From the NCBI GenBank assembly GCA_965198675.1, contig OZ240666.1:1674001-1738000 (forward strand): 64,000 nt of DNA, written 5' to 3'. Under the pieces are notes generated by a model that did not search any database, had not been told where the DNA came from, and saw only the letters and a list, made by a program, of their open reading frames with translations. Made by a program: the position numbers and the translations under genes. The DNA is from Prochloron sp965198675 (GTDB taxonomy: Bacteria > Cyanobacteriota > Cyanobacteriia > Cyanobacteriales > Prochloraceae). This document shows, in pieces, positions 1 to 8,427 of this stretch; positions within the stretch are counted from its first letter, which is position 1; each line of letters opens with the position of its first letter.

Positions 1-415
1 ATTGAGGAACGACTAAAAAAAGTTCTATTTGGTCAGTTTGGGAGGAAATGTGAATAAATCCTGGCTTCTGCCCTGTTTGTTGCCAAACATGATTTAATGT
101 ATCTGCAATATCCTCAGCTGAAGGTGCTTCACCGTAGAGAGGAATCCCGGTATAATCACTAAACTGCTGGGCTTGATATTCTTCTTGCAGGGCAACGGCT
201 TTAGCAGGAGCAACTTGTGATAGCCTTGTTTCATAAGTTTCTCGATCTACCTCTGCTGTAGGAGCCGAGGGTGGGGTAGTAGGAACAGCAATCTCGATGG
301 GGTTCGGTCCGGTGATATCTGACTGATTATTAGTTTGAGTAATAGCAGGTCTGGGGGCGATGGCGATCCAGCTCACAGCTAAACCGACTTTGAGTAACGA
401 GTGCAATAGTTTCAT
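1..415 (-). CDS. CHAT-domain-type protein, N-terminal part only
   Basis: The reading frame starts at ATG 415 and runs off the left edge of the window, so only about 138 residues are visible. It opens with a hydrophobic signal-like segment (MKLLHSLLKVGLAVSWIAIA), followed by a Pro/Thr-rich linker and then IADTLN, QTGQKPGFIHISS and QIELFLVVPQ. This is the pattern seen at the start of cyanobacterial CHAT (caspase-like protease fold) domains. The catalytic His/Cys region lies outside the window, so protease identity is inferred. It begins 11 bp after the stop of the exported barrel-like gene on the same strand, which implies co-transcription. Not a complete gene here. Confidence 0.7.
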   Translation of the reverse strand, partial: MKLLHSLLKVGLAVSWIAIAPRPAITQTNNQSDITGPNPIEIAVPTTPPSAPTAEVDRETYETRLSQVAPAKAVALQEEYQAQQFSDYTGIPLYGEAPSAEDIADTLNHVWQQTGQKPGFIHISSQTDQIELFLVVPQ

Positions 416-426
416 GTTTATTGTCC

Positions 427-1311
427 CTAAAAAGAAAAACCATAGCCAATCCCGAAGATAAATCGGGTTCCATCTCCTGCCGACCCAGTAATATCGGTAA
501 TGGCGGGTACGAGGGTTAAGGGTAGGTTCCGGAAGGGAACGTAGGAAAATCCTCGGGTCATATCTTGCCCTGTCCATTCGACGATGGCGCTTACCGGTTC
601 TGCCAGACGAACTGCTACGCTGGTAAATACCCCCAGGGAATCTTGTCCATTTTGAATATTAGACTCAGAGCGAAATTGTCCGCCACCCACCCCAAGGGAG
701 AGGTACACCTGGCTTAAAAATTCCCCCGGATCTGACTTGAGAATAAAGCGTTTTGTCACGACACCATATAAAGAAGACCCCCCATCTGGTCCTCCCCAGG
801 TAGCAAAACCGTTTTGTCCTAAGGCAATATTCAAATCGTAGGGCAATTGTCGATGTAATTTCCAACTGATGCTACCATCGGCGAAGATGTCGCTAATGTC
901 TACGAAGGAAATGCCGATTTGAAGCGCGACGTTTTTTTGCGGATTGCCCGCACCAAAGCCGATCCCAAATGCCCCATCTGCTAGATCGCTGAAACGCACC
1001 CGTTCTTGCAACCCTATTCCAATACCAACGTTACCCCAAGCCGCACCATAGGCTGAGGGATTCTGAATCGTAATACCAGGGGATCCCACTGATGGTGTTT
1101 TTGCCTTTTCTTCCCCTTCCTCTTGCAGAAACGGCAATGTTTCCGGTCGAAAGGGTTGGCGATCGCGCCTGCGATGTAAAGGAGTGAATTGGTTTGGGGA
1201 GGATGACCCTTCTTGACTTATAGCCACTGGGCAGTCTAATAAGGTTGCCATGATTATTAAAAATATGGCAAGCTGACCTTTCATCATCGCATAATTTTTA
1301 TTGTTATTCAT
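427..1311 (-). CDS. exported protein, beta-barrel-like, unknown function
   Basis: A 294-residue protein with an N-terminal hydrophobic segment (about residues 9-31) that looks like a signal peptide. A Pro/Arg-rich stretch follows, then a Gly-rich body with alternating hydrophobic residues (GIGIGLQERVRF, GIGFGAGNPQKNVALQIG). The protein ends in Phe (GIGYGFSF). A terminal aromatic residue and amphipathic strands are typical of outer-membrane barrels. I do not recognise a named family. It lies 11 bp upstream of the CHAT-domain gene on the same strand, suggesting the two work together, perhaps as surface protein and processing partner; that is inference. Confidence 0.6.
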   Translation of the reverse strand: MNNNKNYAMMKGQLAIFLIIMATLLDCPVAISQEGSSSPNQFTPLHRRRDRQPFRPETLPFLQEEGEEKAKTPSVGSPGITIQNPSAYGAAWGNVGIGIGLQERVRFSDLADGAFGIGFGAGNPQKNVALQIGISFVDISDIFADGSISWKLHRQLPYDLNIALGQNGFATWGGPDGGSSLYGVVTKRFILKSDPGEFLSQVYLSLGVGGGQFRSESNIQNGQDSLGVFTSVAVRLAEPVSAIVEWTGQDMTRGFSYVPFRNLPLTLVPAITDITGSAGDGTRFIFGIGYGFSF

Positions 1312-1435
1312 TTTGTCATATTAATATATTAGCATCGGTATTTGAGCTTTGCTATAGTTATTAGTAGTCTTTCAGTTTCTCTAATTACATTTTCATTGTA
1401 CAAAAGTTATGCTTAAACTATTGCCAATATTGCTT

Positions 1436-4042
1436 CTAACTCTTTTCCCGTTCCTGCTCCTCAGTTCCTTGCTTGCGCAACCCTAAGGCTATTTTACTAT
1501 GCTTTTCGATTTGTCCCATAACCTGTTTGGCTCTTTTAATTACTGTTGCTGGTAAACCTGCCAAACGACCTGCTTCAATACCGTAGGAACGGTCTGCACC
1601 TCCGGGATGCACCTGATGTAAGAAGACGATTTCCTCGGGCAATTCCTTGACTGTCACCTGATAATTTGCTACATTAGTAAGGATGGAAGCTAGTTCGTTC
1701 AGTTCGTGATAATGAGTGGCAAAAATCGTGCGAGGGCGAATCTCCACTGCCAAATATTCCGCTACTGCCCAAGCTATGGAAAGACCATCAAAAGTAGCAG
1801 TTCCTCGCCCGATTTCATCTAGCAGCACTAAAGATTTAGCACTGGCATGATTGAGAATATTGGCAGTCTCGTTCATCTCTACCATAAAAGTAGATTGACC
1901 CGAAGACACGTCATCTACCGCTCCAACTCGGGTAAAGATGCGATCGCAGATGCCCAATTTTGCCCCGGTAGCGGGGACGAAACTCCCGGTCTGGGCCATT
2001 AACTGAATCAATCCCACCTGTCTTAAATAGCAACTCTTACCGCTAGCATTGGGTCCTGTTAAAATAATTAAATCGGGTTTGTTATTGCTAGACTCCTGTC
2101 CCATTGCCGTTGAGTTGGGGACAAATAAACCTGCCCCGAGGGATTTTTCCACCACGGGGTGACGTCCATCAATAATTTCGATTTCCCTACCGGATACTAC
2201 CTCTGGACGACAGTAACCTTGATAGACTGCTACTTCCCCTAAGGCACATAAAACGTCGATGGCTGCTACAGCTTTGGCAAGATGGCGTATTTCCAAAGCT
2301 TTTTTTCCTACCTCTGCCCTTAAGGCGGCAAAAACCTCATATTCCAACTGATTTAAATCTTCTTTCCCTGTCAGAATGCGGGTTTCCCTCTCTTTCAGGT
2401 CCGAGGTAATATAACGCTCTTCATTGGTTAAAGTTTGCTTGCGCACGTAATTCGCCGGCGCTTTATCCGCCTGAGAGCGGGGGAAACTGATATAGTAACC
2501 GAAGGTCTTATTGTAACCCACCTTCAATTTACTAATCCCGGTGCGCTCTCTTTCTGTCACTTCCAAGTTCGCCAGCCACTGTTTATCCTCCTCTAACATG
2601 CGCCGCATTTCGTCCAATTCTGGGTTTACCCCATCTCGAATCACTCCCCCTTCCTTCATGTGCAGGGGAGGGGACTCCACTATTTGGCTTAGTACCATTT
2701 TCCCTAACTCTTCTAATTCTGGCGGTACTTGTTGCAATGCCTTTAAATAAGGAGAAGAACCTTGTAGGGCTAATGTGGTTAACTGGGTTAAGCGGAGGAG
2801 AGAATCTGCTAGGGAGACCAAATCTCTCGGTCTAGCGGTTCCGGAACCTACCCGACCGCTCAATCTTTCTAAATCATAAATACTCCGTAGTAGTTGGCGC
2901 AAGTCTTCCCGTAATTCTGTATTTTGCACCAGTTCCCCAATGGTGTCTTGTCGAGCGCGGATGCCGTTTAAATCCATTAAAGGTTGCAACAACCAGCGGC
3001 GCAACGCTCTGGCTCCCATAGCTGTATTGGTGCGGTCTAAGGACCAAAGAAGGGAACCTTGCAGTTTGCCTTCCCTCACTGTTTGGGTAATTTCCAGGTT
3101 CCGTCTGGTTTGATGGTCCAGGAGGAGGTAATCTGCTCTACTGTAAGTACGAAGGGGTTGGAGAGGTACCCGATTCGCTTTTTGGGTATCTTCAATATAT
3201 TCTAAGAGACCGCCAGCAGCCCGGACTCCCAGGGTGAGGTTTTGGCAGCCCATGCCTTCTAAGGAACGGACTCGGAAGGTTTCTAGCAATCGCTGTTTGG
3301 CTTCTATCAGGGTGAAGGGTGTGGGGGAACGGAGGGCATAGCAAAAGGAGTCGGGTAAGCAGTCTGGTCGATGAGGAGATTTTTCCCCCGGTCGCAGGAT
3401 ACCATTGATATCCGGAGCATTACTTGGTAAGAGGACCTCGGCAGGTTCCAGACGCAATAATTCTGCCGTCAGAGACTCCAGTTCTTCCCCCTGAGTGGTA
3501 AAAAACTCCCCGGTGGAGATATCAGCGTAAGCAAAGCCCCAATGGTTTTTAACAATGACAACCGCAGCGAGAAAGTTATTTTGGCTAGGGGAAAGCATCT
3601 CGTCATCGGTTAAAGTACCGGGAGTGAGCAGTTTCTGTACTTCCCTTTTCAGGATCCGCTTTTCCGCCGCAGCAACCGCAGCATCTTCTACCTGATCGCA
3701 AATAGCTACTGCATAGCCTTTTTCCACCAAGAGTCTGCTGTAGCGCTCTGCCGCATGAGCTGGAACCCCCGTCATTGCTACTCTGCCGATGCCTTTTCCT
3801 CCCTCTTTACTGGTGCGCACCAGTTCCAGTTCCTGGGAGATAATCACCGCATCTTGGAAGAAGCATTCAAAAAAATCCCCTACCCGATACAGCAGCAAAG
3901 CGTTGGGATACTGCTCTTTCACCTCAACGTAGTGACGATACATGGGGGATAGCTCTACTTTATCTAACCCCCGGTAATCTTCGTGGGGTGCATTTCTGGT
4001 GGCGATTTCGACCTTTGTCGGCTGGGGGCTGGACTTGCTCAT
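1436..4042 (-). CDS. mutS: DNA mismatch repair protein MutS
   Basis: An 868-residue protein of normal MutS1 length. MutS recognises mismatched or looped DNA and starts repair in the cytoplasm. The mismatch-contacting motif near residue 57 reads VGDFFECFFQDA, so the intercalating Phe and the Glu of the F-x-E core are present; many bacteria have FYELF here. The Walker A loop near residue 661 is GPNASGKS, where E. coli has GPNMGGKS. The family motifs DDVSSGQSTFMVEM, VLLDEIGRGTATFDG and FATHYHEL follow, then a C-terminal helical region (DRSYGIEAGRLAGLP). The start is the first ATG and gives MSKSSPQPTK. No mutL is visible nearby, as is common in cyanobacteria. Confidence 0.97.
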   Translation of the reverse strand: MSKSSPQPTKVEIATRNAPHEDYRGLDKVELSPMYRHYVEVKEQYPNALLLYRVGDFFECFFQDAVIISQELELVRTSKEGGKGIGRVAMTGVPAHAAERYSRLLVEKGYAVAICDQVEDAAVAAAEKRILKREVQKLLTPGTLTDDEMLSPSQNNFLAAVVIVKNHWGFAYADISTGEFFTTQGEELESLTAELLRLEPAEVLLPSNAPDINGILRPGEKSPHRPDCLPDSFCYALRSPTPFTLIEAKQRLLETFRVRSLEGMGCQNLTLGVRAAGGLLEYIEDTQKANRVPLQPLRTYSRADYLLLDHQTRRNLEITQTVREGKLQGSLLWSLDRTNTAMGARALRRWLLQPLMDLNGIRARQDTIGELVQNTELREDLRQLLRSIYDLERLSGRVGSGTARPRDLVSLADSLLRLTQLTTLALQGSSPYLKALQQVPPELEELGKMVLSQIVESPPLHMKEGGVIRDGVNPELDEMRRMLEEDKQWLANLEVTERERTGISKLKVGYNKTFGYYISFPRSQADKAPANYVRKQTLTNEERYITSDLKERETRILTGKEDLNQLEYEVFAALRAEVGKKALEIRHLAKAVAAIDVLCALGEVAVYQGYCRPEVVSGREIEIIDGRHPVVEKSLGAGLFVPNSTAMGQESSNNKPDLIILTGPNASGKSCYLRQVGLIQLMAQTGSFVPATGAKLGICDRIFTRVGAVDDVSSGQSTFMVEMNETANILNHASAKSLVLLDEIGRGTATFDGLSIAWAVAEYLAVEIRPRTIFATHYHELNELASILTNVANYQVTVKELPEEIVFLHQVHPGGADRSYGIEAGRLAGLPATVIKRAKQVMGQIEKHSKIALGLRKQGTEEQEREKS

Positions 4043-4118
4043 GGATAGTTACAGTTTCAATTGCTCTTATTGACTCTATCAGGTAATCTTTGAAGATTGA
4101 ATCCAAAGAATAGCCTGG

Positions 4119-4148
4119 GTAGGGCGCGCGGCATTGCCATGCCCCTAC
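4119..4148. repeat. 30 bp imperfect palindrome, GTAGGG...CCCTAC family
   Basis: The unit starts GTAGGGCGCGCGG and ends GCCCCTAC around a central CATTGCCATG. A near-identical 30 bp copy lies at 7554-7583 and a degraded one at 18438-18464. All three are intergenic. The arms can pair, giving a short hairpin. A further hairpin (GCCGACAGTTGCCTGTCGGC) lies at about 4240-4259 in the same gap between mutS and the PEP-CTERM gene. Confidence 0.7.
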
Positions 4149-4330
4149 AGAGTAGGGAATATAAGCGCTCTGGGAAGTTATACACAAAATTGCTGAAGTT
4201 ATACACAAAGTATATCTTCCTTATACGCGCACCGCGTAGCGCCGACAGTTGCCTGTCGGCCTGCGGGATCGCCAACATCCACCTTCGATATTGAATATAG
4301 AAAGACTAAACAAATCTCAGGGGAAGAACA

Positions 4331-5317
4331 ATGAAAAAACTATCTGCTCTCTATCTCGGACTCGCTCTCACTCTCGGTTTCACCGCCCCAGCCTCCGCTT
4401 TCTCTGTTATTGGTGCTGACGACTTCTCCGGGAACGAGACGGTTATCGACCTTAAATACAATAATTTTTATTCTGATCAGGGGGTGACATTCTCAGGGGT
4501 TTTTTCTAGTAACGTGGCGCAAATTTTCGGACCAGCTCAGGGTCATAAGCAGACTATTGATATCAATATATCACAAGAAGTTCATCGGATTGGATTTAAT
4601 GCATTTGCATTTGGTTATAATAATGGTAATTTTGAAGAGAGCAAATTAGTGGTGGACCAATCACTAAACCTAGGCAAACCTCGGCAAACCTTGCCAAATG
4701 CCCTATTCAGGTTGGTCAAGCCTACCCTTCGGTAAACGTTATCTTGGTCACGATACCCTGGGGTGCGTGCCAGATCCTTGCTCTATCGCTACTGGTTAAA
4801 CAGGTGATGAATTTTTGTTTAGTGAAGCCAGTGCCAGTAGCCTAAAAAGCCAAGATAACCAGGCGAGGCAAACTTTACCGCCTCTCGGCGGAGCCACGCA
4901 ACCATACGTGGTGCAGACGTCCCGCGGCATCATCGATGCCGCAGATTGTTTGCGTTGTGGGTACTTTTTCTTAGAAATGCGTAGATTTGCATAGAGAAAA
5001 CCTAGCAGTTCTTTAACCATGAGACTCTAAAAAGAACCACCACATTTGACGGTTTTACTAATGGGGTACAATTTGTAGCGCTTGAGGATTTGAGTGGTAT
5101 TACCAGTGCTAGACTCCAGGCTATCTCAGCCAATCCGGATTCTCTCGCCAACAACCAGCTCTTGATCGATAATTTACAATTTGAAAGTGTTGTTTCCATT
5201 CCTCTGACTGATGTTACCACGTCTACAGCTGCCGTCCCCGAACCTTTGACTATTCTAGGAACCCTCATAGCTGGTGGTTTAGGGGTCGGGGTGAAGCGCA
5301 AGCTGAAAAAGAATTAA
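4331..5317 (+). pseudogene. PEP-CTERM exported protein, split by an insertion
   Basis: The 5' part (4331 to about 4660) encodes a signal peptide (MKKLSALYLGLALTLGFTAP) and a beta-rich secreted domain ending near EESKLVVDQ. The 3' part resumes at about 5037 with TTTFDGFTNGVQFVALEDL. It ends in a PEP-CTERM sorting tail: VPEPLTILG, a short hydrophobic helix, and the basic end KRKLKK. Both halves read in the plus direction and together look like one protein of about 210 residues. Between them lies about 370 bp of unrelated sequence with stops in frame. PEP-CTERM tails direct export and exosortase processing at the cell envelope in known members. No exosortase gene is in the window. A GGGGAAG ribosome-binding site precedes ATG 4331. 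Confidence 0.8.
4660..5030. mobile_element. unidentified structured insertion within the PEP-CTERM gene
   Basis: About 370 bp separates the two halves of the PEP-CTERM gene. It contains a perfect 7 bp stem GCGGCAT/ATGCCGC near 4924-4942 and a CCACG/CGTGG stem just upstream. No open frame in it matches a transposase that I recognise. Dense hairpins without a gene suggest a non-autonomous element or the remnant of a structured RNA from an IS200/IS605-type element. Ends are approximate because no empty site is available. Confidence 0.45.
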
Positions 5318-5366
5318 TTTCCCCTCAGTAGGGGAATGCATTGTTTATTTGGACGAAGAGGGAAGT

Positions 5367-6212
5367 TATATCAATTCCGGGTGCACCGGAATGATATATT
5401 CAAGGTTGCACACTAACTACGGTGGCGTTGCATTTCTATTCTGTAACTGTTCTTCAAGGTGCACTCTTCACGCTATAAATCACACTTCAGATGCTCAAAC
5501 TATTGACCTATAAGGAATAAAGAGTTTTTCATCTTTCATCTGAAACTGGTAAGCTCAAAAAAGCCATGTTAAATCAAATAGTTAAGTAGCAGTGAGAGGC
5601 CACCAGTGGTAACAGGCGATCGCTTTAATTAAAGCGAGATGTTTTAAAAGAAAACGACAGCGTTGAAATAAAATTTCTTCTAATTGCTCAAGAGTATCAA
5701 ATGAGCGGTTAGCAATAGGTTCATTCACTAACGGCCATAAACGCTCGGCAGGTTGTAATTCAGGTGAATGAGAAGGCATATATTCTAAATGTAGACCCTC
5801 AGGTACTTGAAGTTGCTCAACGGTTGTGCCAACCGGCAAGGGTCTTCGGTTAGGATAATATGTTTGTCTTTACCTACTCCGAATTCAGTGGCGAAATCTG
5901 CTAAAACCAGATTAAATAGGAAGGTATTAACCTTTGGTAAAATCCAAAAGTAAGTTTCACCAGTTTCTGGGTGTACGAAGCCATAGAGCCATAACCATTC
6001 ATAGCGCCAGTGAACATTGGCAATGGGTTGTTGACCACGTGCCACCCACTTGGCGATACAATTTTAACAACTCTTCCGGCTTCAGGTGAGGTTGTAAGCT
6101 TAGGCGTTTTGGCATAATAGTAGCAATCTCGAAGACTAGAGCGAAGCGGTACGCTCTGGAACAAGTTTTCCTAAATCAAATATATCATTCCGATGCAACC
6201 GGAATTGATATA
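5367..6212. mobile_element. IS630-type insertion sequence, inactive
   Basis: Terminal inverted repeats of about 34 bp lie at 5367-5400 and 6179-6212. They match except for a few bases, and each is itself palindromic around CCGG...CCGG. The outer bases are TATA on both sides, in keeping with the TA target duplication of IS630/Tc1-mariner elements. The transposase gene inside is broken, so the element could only move in trans. Confidence 0.8.
5582..6110 (-). pseudogene. IS630 family transposase, frameshifted and N-truncated
   Basis: Two frames together spell the C-terminal half of an IS630 DDE transposase. One (about 6045 to 5840) reads ARGQQPIANVHWRYEWLWLY, GFVHPETGETYFWILPKVN and FNLVLADFATEFGVGKDK. 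The next frame (5839 to 5582) reads VPEGLHLEYMPSHSPELQPA, ERLWPLVNEPIANRSFDTLE and CYHWWPL, which carries the last catalytic acidic motif region. The frame changes near 5835 and the N-terminal DNA-binding domain is unrecognisable. It lies wholly inside the inverted repeats at 5367 and 6212. Confidence 0.85.
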
Positions 6213-6363
6213 ATTGGTATTGGCGGTCTTGGTATTGGATCTGTTGACGCACTCAGCTTTGATACTCTTGGGGAAGATGGAGTCATAGGCTTTAATGGTG
6301 AGGACTTAGCTATTTGTTAATGCAACTGATTTGCAAGCTAATGCCACTTTTGATTTTGGCTAA
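6213..6363 (+). pseudogene. remnant of a coding sequence to the right of the IS630 element
   Basis: Immediately after the right inverted repeat the plus strand reads GIGGLGIGSVDALSFDTLGE then DGVIGFNGEDLAIC and a stop. A shifted frame then gives NATDLQANATFDFG and a stop. Composition is protein-like (Gly/Asp-rich, as in secreted calcium-binding or PEP-CTERM proteins), but there is no start codon or recognisable domain. Most likely the 3' end of a gene destroyed by the insertion. Confidence 0.35.
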
Positions 6364-6381
6364 ATTCTTCAATTAATTGAG

Positions 6382-6419
6382 ATCAGTAGGGGCGCGGTAA
6401 TGCCTCGCTCCTACTGATC
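6382..6419. repeat. long palindrome followed by a second hairpin
   Basis: ATCAGTAGG...CCTACTGAT forms an imperfect 38 bp palindrome. A second hairpin (GGCATCAACTGGTTAGTTGA, closing with TGCC) follows at about 6434-6457, just at the 3' end of the ExoD-like gene. The pair may act as a terminator on the minus strand, but there is no clear T-run. The first is related to the GTAGGGGCGCG palindrome family seen elsewhere in the window. Confidence 0.5.
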
Positions 6420-6437
6420 AACCCCACACCCCCGGCA

Positions 6438-7103
6438 TCAACTGGTTAGTTGATGCCGGCCCCACACCTCACACCCCACAGTCAGCAACCAATCTTTAAG
6501 TAAATGCAAGAGATTAACCTCACTGTATGAAATACCCAAAGAGACAACCCCACCCAGAAGACAGACAAACAAAAGACAGACAAACAAACCCCCCAAACTA
6601 ATCATCCCATCTTCTTCTTGCAAACCAAAAGCAGTGATGAAAATCCCAATGGCTGGTAGAGTATTAGTACCAGGAATGGGAATCATCATGGAAATAGACA
6701 TGAGGGCGATCGCCACTCCTATGAACACTCTTCCCAGTAAACTGGTACAAATATAACTAAGTCGAGGATTAGTTACTGCTTCAATTTTGTTTAACCAAGG
6801 AATACCCGCTCTAACAATAGACTGCGCTCTTTCCAGTTTAATGGAACCAGTTAACATCCTCCTCGGTAACCAGGGACGTTTGGCGCCAAAAATCATCTGC
6901 ATTGCTAATAAAAGCATCAAGACGCCAAAAGGAATAGAGTAACCTGGAGCGGGAATTGGTAAAGCAGAAGGAAGGGAAAGAATGACGAATAAAAAACCAA
7001 AAACTCGCTCCCCTGCTAGACTGAGAATATTGGCTAAAGTGACTTGGCAAGTCCGCTTTTCCTCAAAAAAATAGCGCTCTAATTCTTGAGATAATTTAGC
7101 CAT
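6438..7103 (-). CDS. ExoD family membrane protein
   Basis: A 221-residue integral membrane protein matching the ExoD/exopolysaccharide-synthesis family. It has an N-terminal soluble helix (LSQELERYFFEEK), then the family pattern GERVFGFLFVILSLPSALPI, PAPGYSIPFGV, and a second half with IPIPGTNTLPAIGIF and AFGLQEEDG. About four to five hydrophobic segments are visible. ExoD affects exopolysaccharide production in rhizobia; the biochemical role is not settled. The last 20 residues run into palindromic repeat sequence (6432-6457), so the C-terminal end may have been altered by it. Stands alone between repeats. Confidence 0.85.
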   Translation of the reverse strand: MAKLSQELERYFFEEKRTCQVTLANILSLAGERVFGFLFVILSLPSALPIPAPGYSIPFGVLMLLLAMQMIFGAKRPWLPRRMLTGSIKLERAQSIVRAGIPWLNKIEAVTNPRLSYICTSLLGRVFIGVAIALMSISMMIPIPGTNTLPAIGIFITAFGLQEEDGMISLGGLFVCLLFVCLLGGVVSLGISYSEVNLLHLLKDWLLTVGCEVWGRHQLTS

Positions 7104-7201
7104 AGAGTATATTCTAGATTTTTTATCCTAAATCAAACTCAAGCATATATTTGTATGATATAAAAAGCTAGCAAAATCAATTTTGCTAACAAATTTATGT
7201 A

Positions 7202-7384
7202 TTAAGAGCTTGTTTCTGTCTCTGATTTTGTTTCTGAAGCTAATTGTTCGCCGTCTCGGTTGTAATTGCTACGTCCAAAACGCTTATTGCGGGAGGAATA
7301 TCGAGAAGATTTCTTCCGAAACTGACGAGCATAAGCTTTGTTCCTAGCAGCCTTCTCTTTTTTCAAATTGCGACGTTTAGCCAT
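7202..7384 (-). CDS. small basic protein, conserved-type, unknown function
   Basis: A 60-residue protein starting MAKRRNLKKEKAARNKAYAR. It is rich in Lys/Arg in the first 45 residues and in Ser/Thr/Glu at the end (SETKSETETSS). No domain can be assigned. The very basic N-terminal part could bind RNA or ribosomes. It lies near an RRM protein gene on the same strand, with about 390 bp between them. Reality of the gene is supported by a clear ATG and a composition unlike an antisense shadow. Confidence 0.6.
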   Translation of the reverse strand: MAKRRNLKKEKAARNKAYARQFRKKSSRYSSRNKRFGRSNYNRDGEQLASETKSETETSS

Positions 7385-7778
7385 GAATACCTCATGAAAA
7401 CAGTAAAAAGCTTGTGGGAATCTCCTCTGAGATTAACTCTCATGGCTTCCACAAGCCCACGAAAGAATTAATTCTGCTTCCAATATGGGAGCGAGTGGTA
7501 AGCTATTGCCCAATAGTTGAGCGGTTAGGCAACAAGCGTCGCCATTTTGGCGAGTAGGGCGCGCGGCATTGCCCTGCCCCTACCTTCGAAGTACTCTAAA
7601 CTTTCCCTCTACGGCACTTTATAGTGAAGAACACGCCCAGCCACACTTTCAACAACTATAGAGCGATATATAGCGTCTGTCAATGGCATTGAGTGAGTAT
7701 TTATACTCAGGCGCTGCAATCAGGTCACGTCAAATCGGAGATTATGGCGTGAGGCTCCTGCCGCATCTAGCTGAAAGC
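7385..7778. other. 394 bp intergenic stretch with palindromes
   Basis: No gene seen. It contains a possible long-range hairpin (CTTGTGG near 7411 with CCACAAG near 7452) and the second copy of the GTAGGGCGCGCGGCATTGCC palindrome (7554-7583). The 200 bp next to the RRM gene stop are unremarkable. The region lies 3' of the RRM gene. Confidence 0.5.
7554..7583. repeat. second copy of the 30 bp GTAGGG...CCCTAC palindrome
   Basis: It differs from the copy at 4119-4148 by one or two bases in the centre (CATTGCCCTG against CATTGCCATG), so the two are clearly one family. Intergenic. Confidence 0.75.
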
Positions 7779-8078
7779 TTAGTAGTTTCTGGAAAAGCTG
7801 TCGTTTCTTCGACCACCATCAAATGATCCTCTTCGTTCACGAGGTTTAGCTTTACTAACCTTCATTTCCCGCCCCATCCACTCAGCCCCGTCCAGGGCTT
7901 CGATCGCCTTCGCTTCATCCTCCTCTAAACTCAATTCGACAAAAGCGAAACCCCGCACCCGACCTGTTTGGCGATCGCTAGGAATATTCACCTCCTTCAC
8001 CGTTCCATATTCGGCAAAAACTTCGCTGAGGTCTTCTTTCGTTACATCATAGGATAAATTACCTACGTAAATCGACAT
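7779..8078 (-). CDS. RRM-type RNA-binding protein (Rbp family)
   Basis: A 99-residue protein with a single RNA recognition motif. RNP2 is IYVGNL at residues 3-8 and RNP1 is RGFAFVEL near residue 43. A short Arg/Gly/Ser tail (RRGSFDGGRRNDSFSRNY) follows, as in cyanobacterial cold-inducible Rbp proteins. These bind RNA and influence mRNA stability or location. The gene is followed upstream by more than 300 bp without a gene, consistent with the long 5' leaders of cold-regulated rbp genes, although no specific element can be named from sequence. Confidence 0.93.
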   Translation of the reverse strand: MSIYVGNLSYDVTKEDLSEVFAEYGTVKEVNIPSDRQTGRVRGFAFVELSLEEDEAKAIEALDGAEWMGREMKVSKAKPRERRGSFDGGRRNDSFSRNY

Positions 8079-8350
8079 AAATTGTCTCTCCGGTTAAAAA
8101 GTGTGTAGAGATTTAGATTTCGGAGAGAAGCTTGCTAGTACTTTCCGGGAAAAACCTGTCAATGCTAAAAACAAACCTGACTACCGATCTTTATTTCTCA
8201 AGGATTATCATAGCACGACTGGACTGTGATTGTCCCTAAAATCTCCCTCCCCCTTGTTAAATTTACCGAATCGCCCTCCCCGCCTGTATCTTAGAGATAT
8301 CTTCACATAGTGTGGGGAAACTTTATCTTTTCAGCTACAGTCGGATTAAT
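8079..8350. other. upstream region of the RRM gene
   Basis: About 270 bp with no gene. It is AT-rich near the start codon and holds the probable promoter and leader of the RRM gene. No motif is certain. Confidence 0.4.
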
Positions 8351-8427
8351 TGACATCCTCCCACCGCTATTGCGTAGCAAAGCGCAAGCAAAGCGCTACG
8401 CGGTATAGCGGGGGATTCCCCATATCG

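Noticed and set aside
4796..5020. Minus-strand frame of 74 codons inside the PEP-CTERM insertion
   Set aside because: No family resemblance, and it spans strong hairpins; more likely non-coding.
5090..5317. Separate small gene with a PEP-CTERM tail
   Set aside because: Frame continues upstream without a start (TTTFDGFTNGVQF) and completes the split gene starting at 4331.
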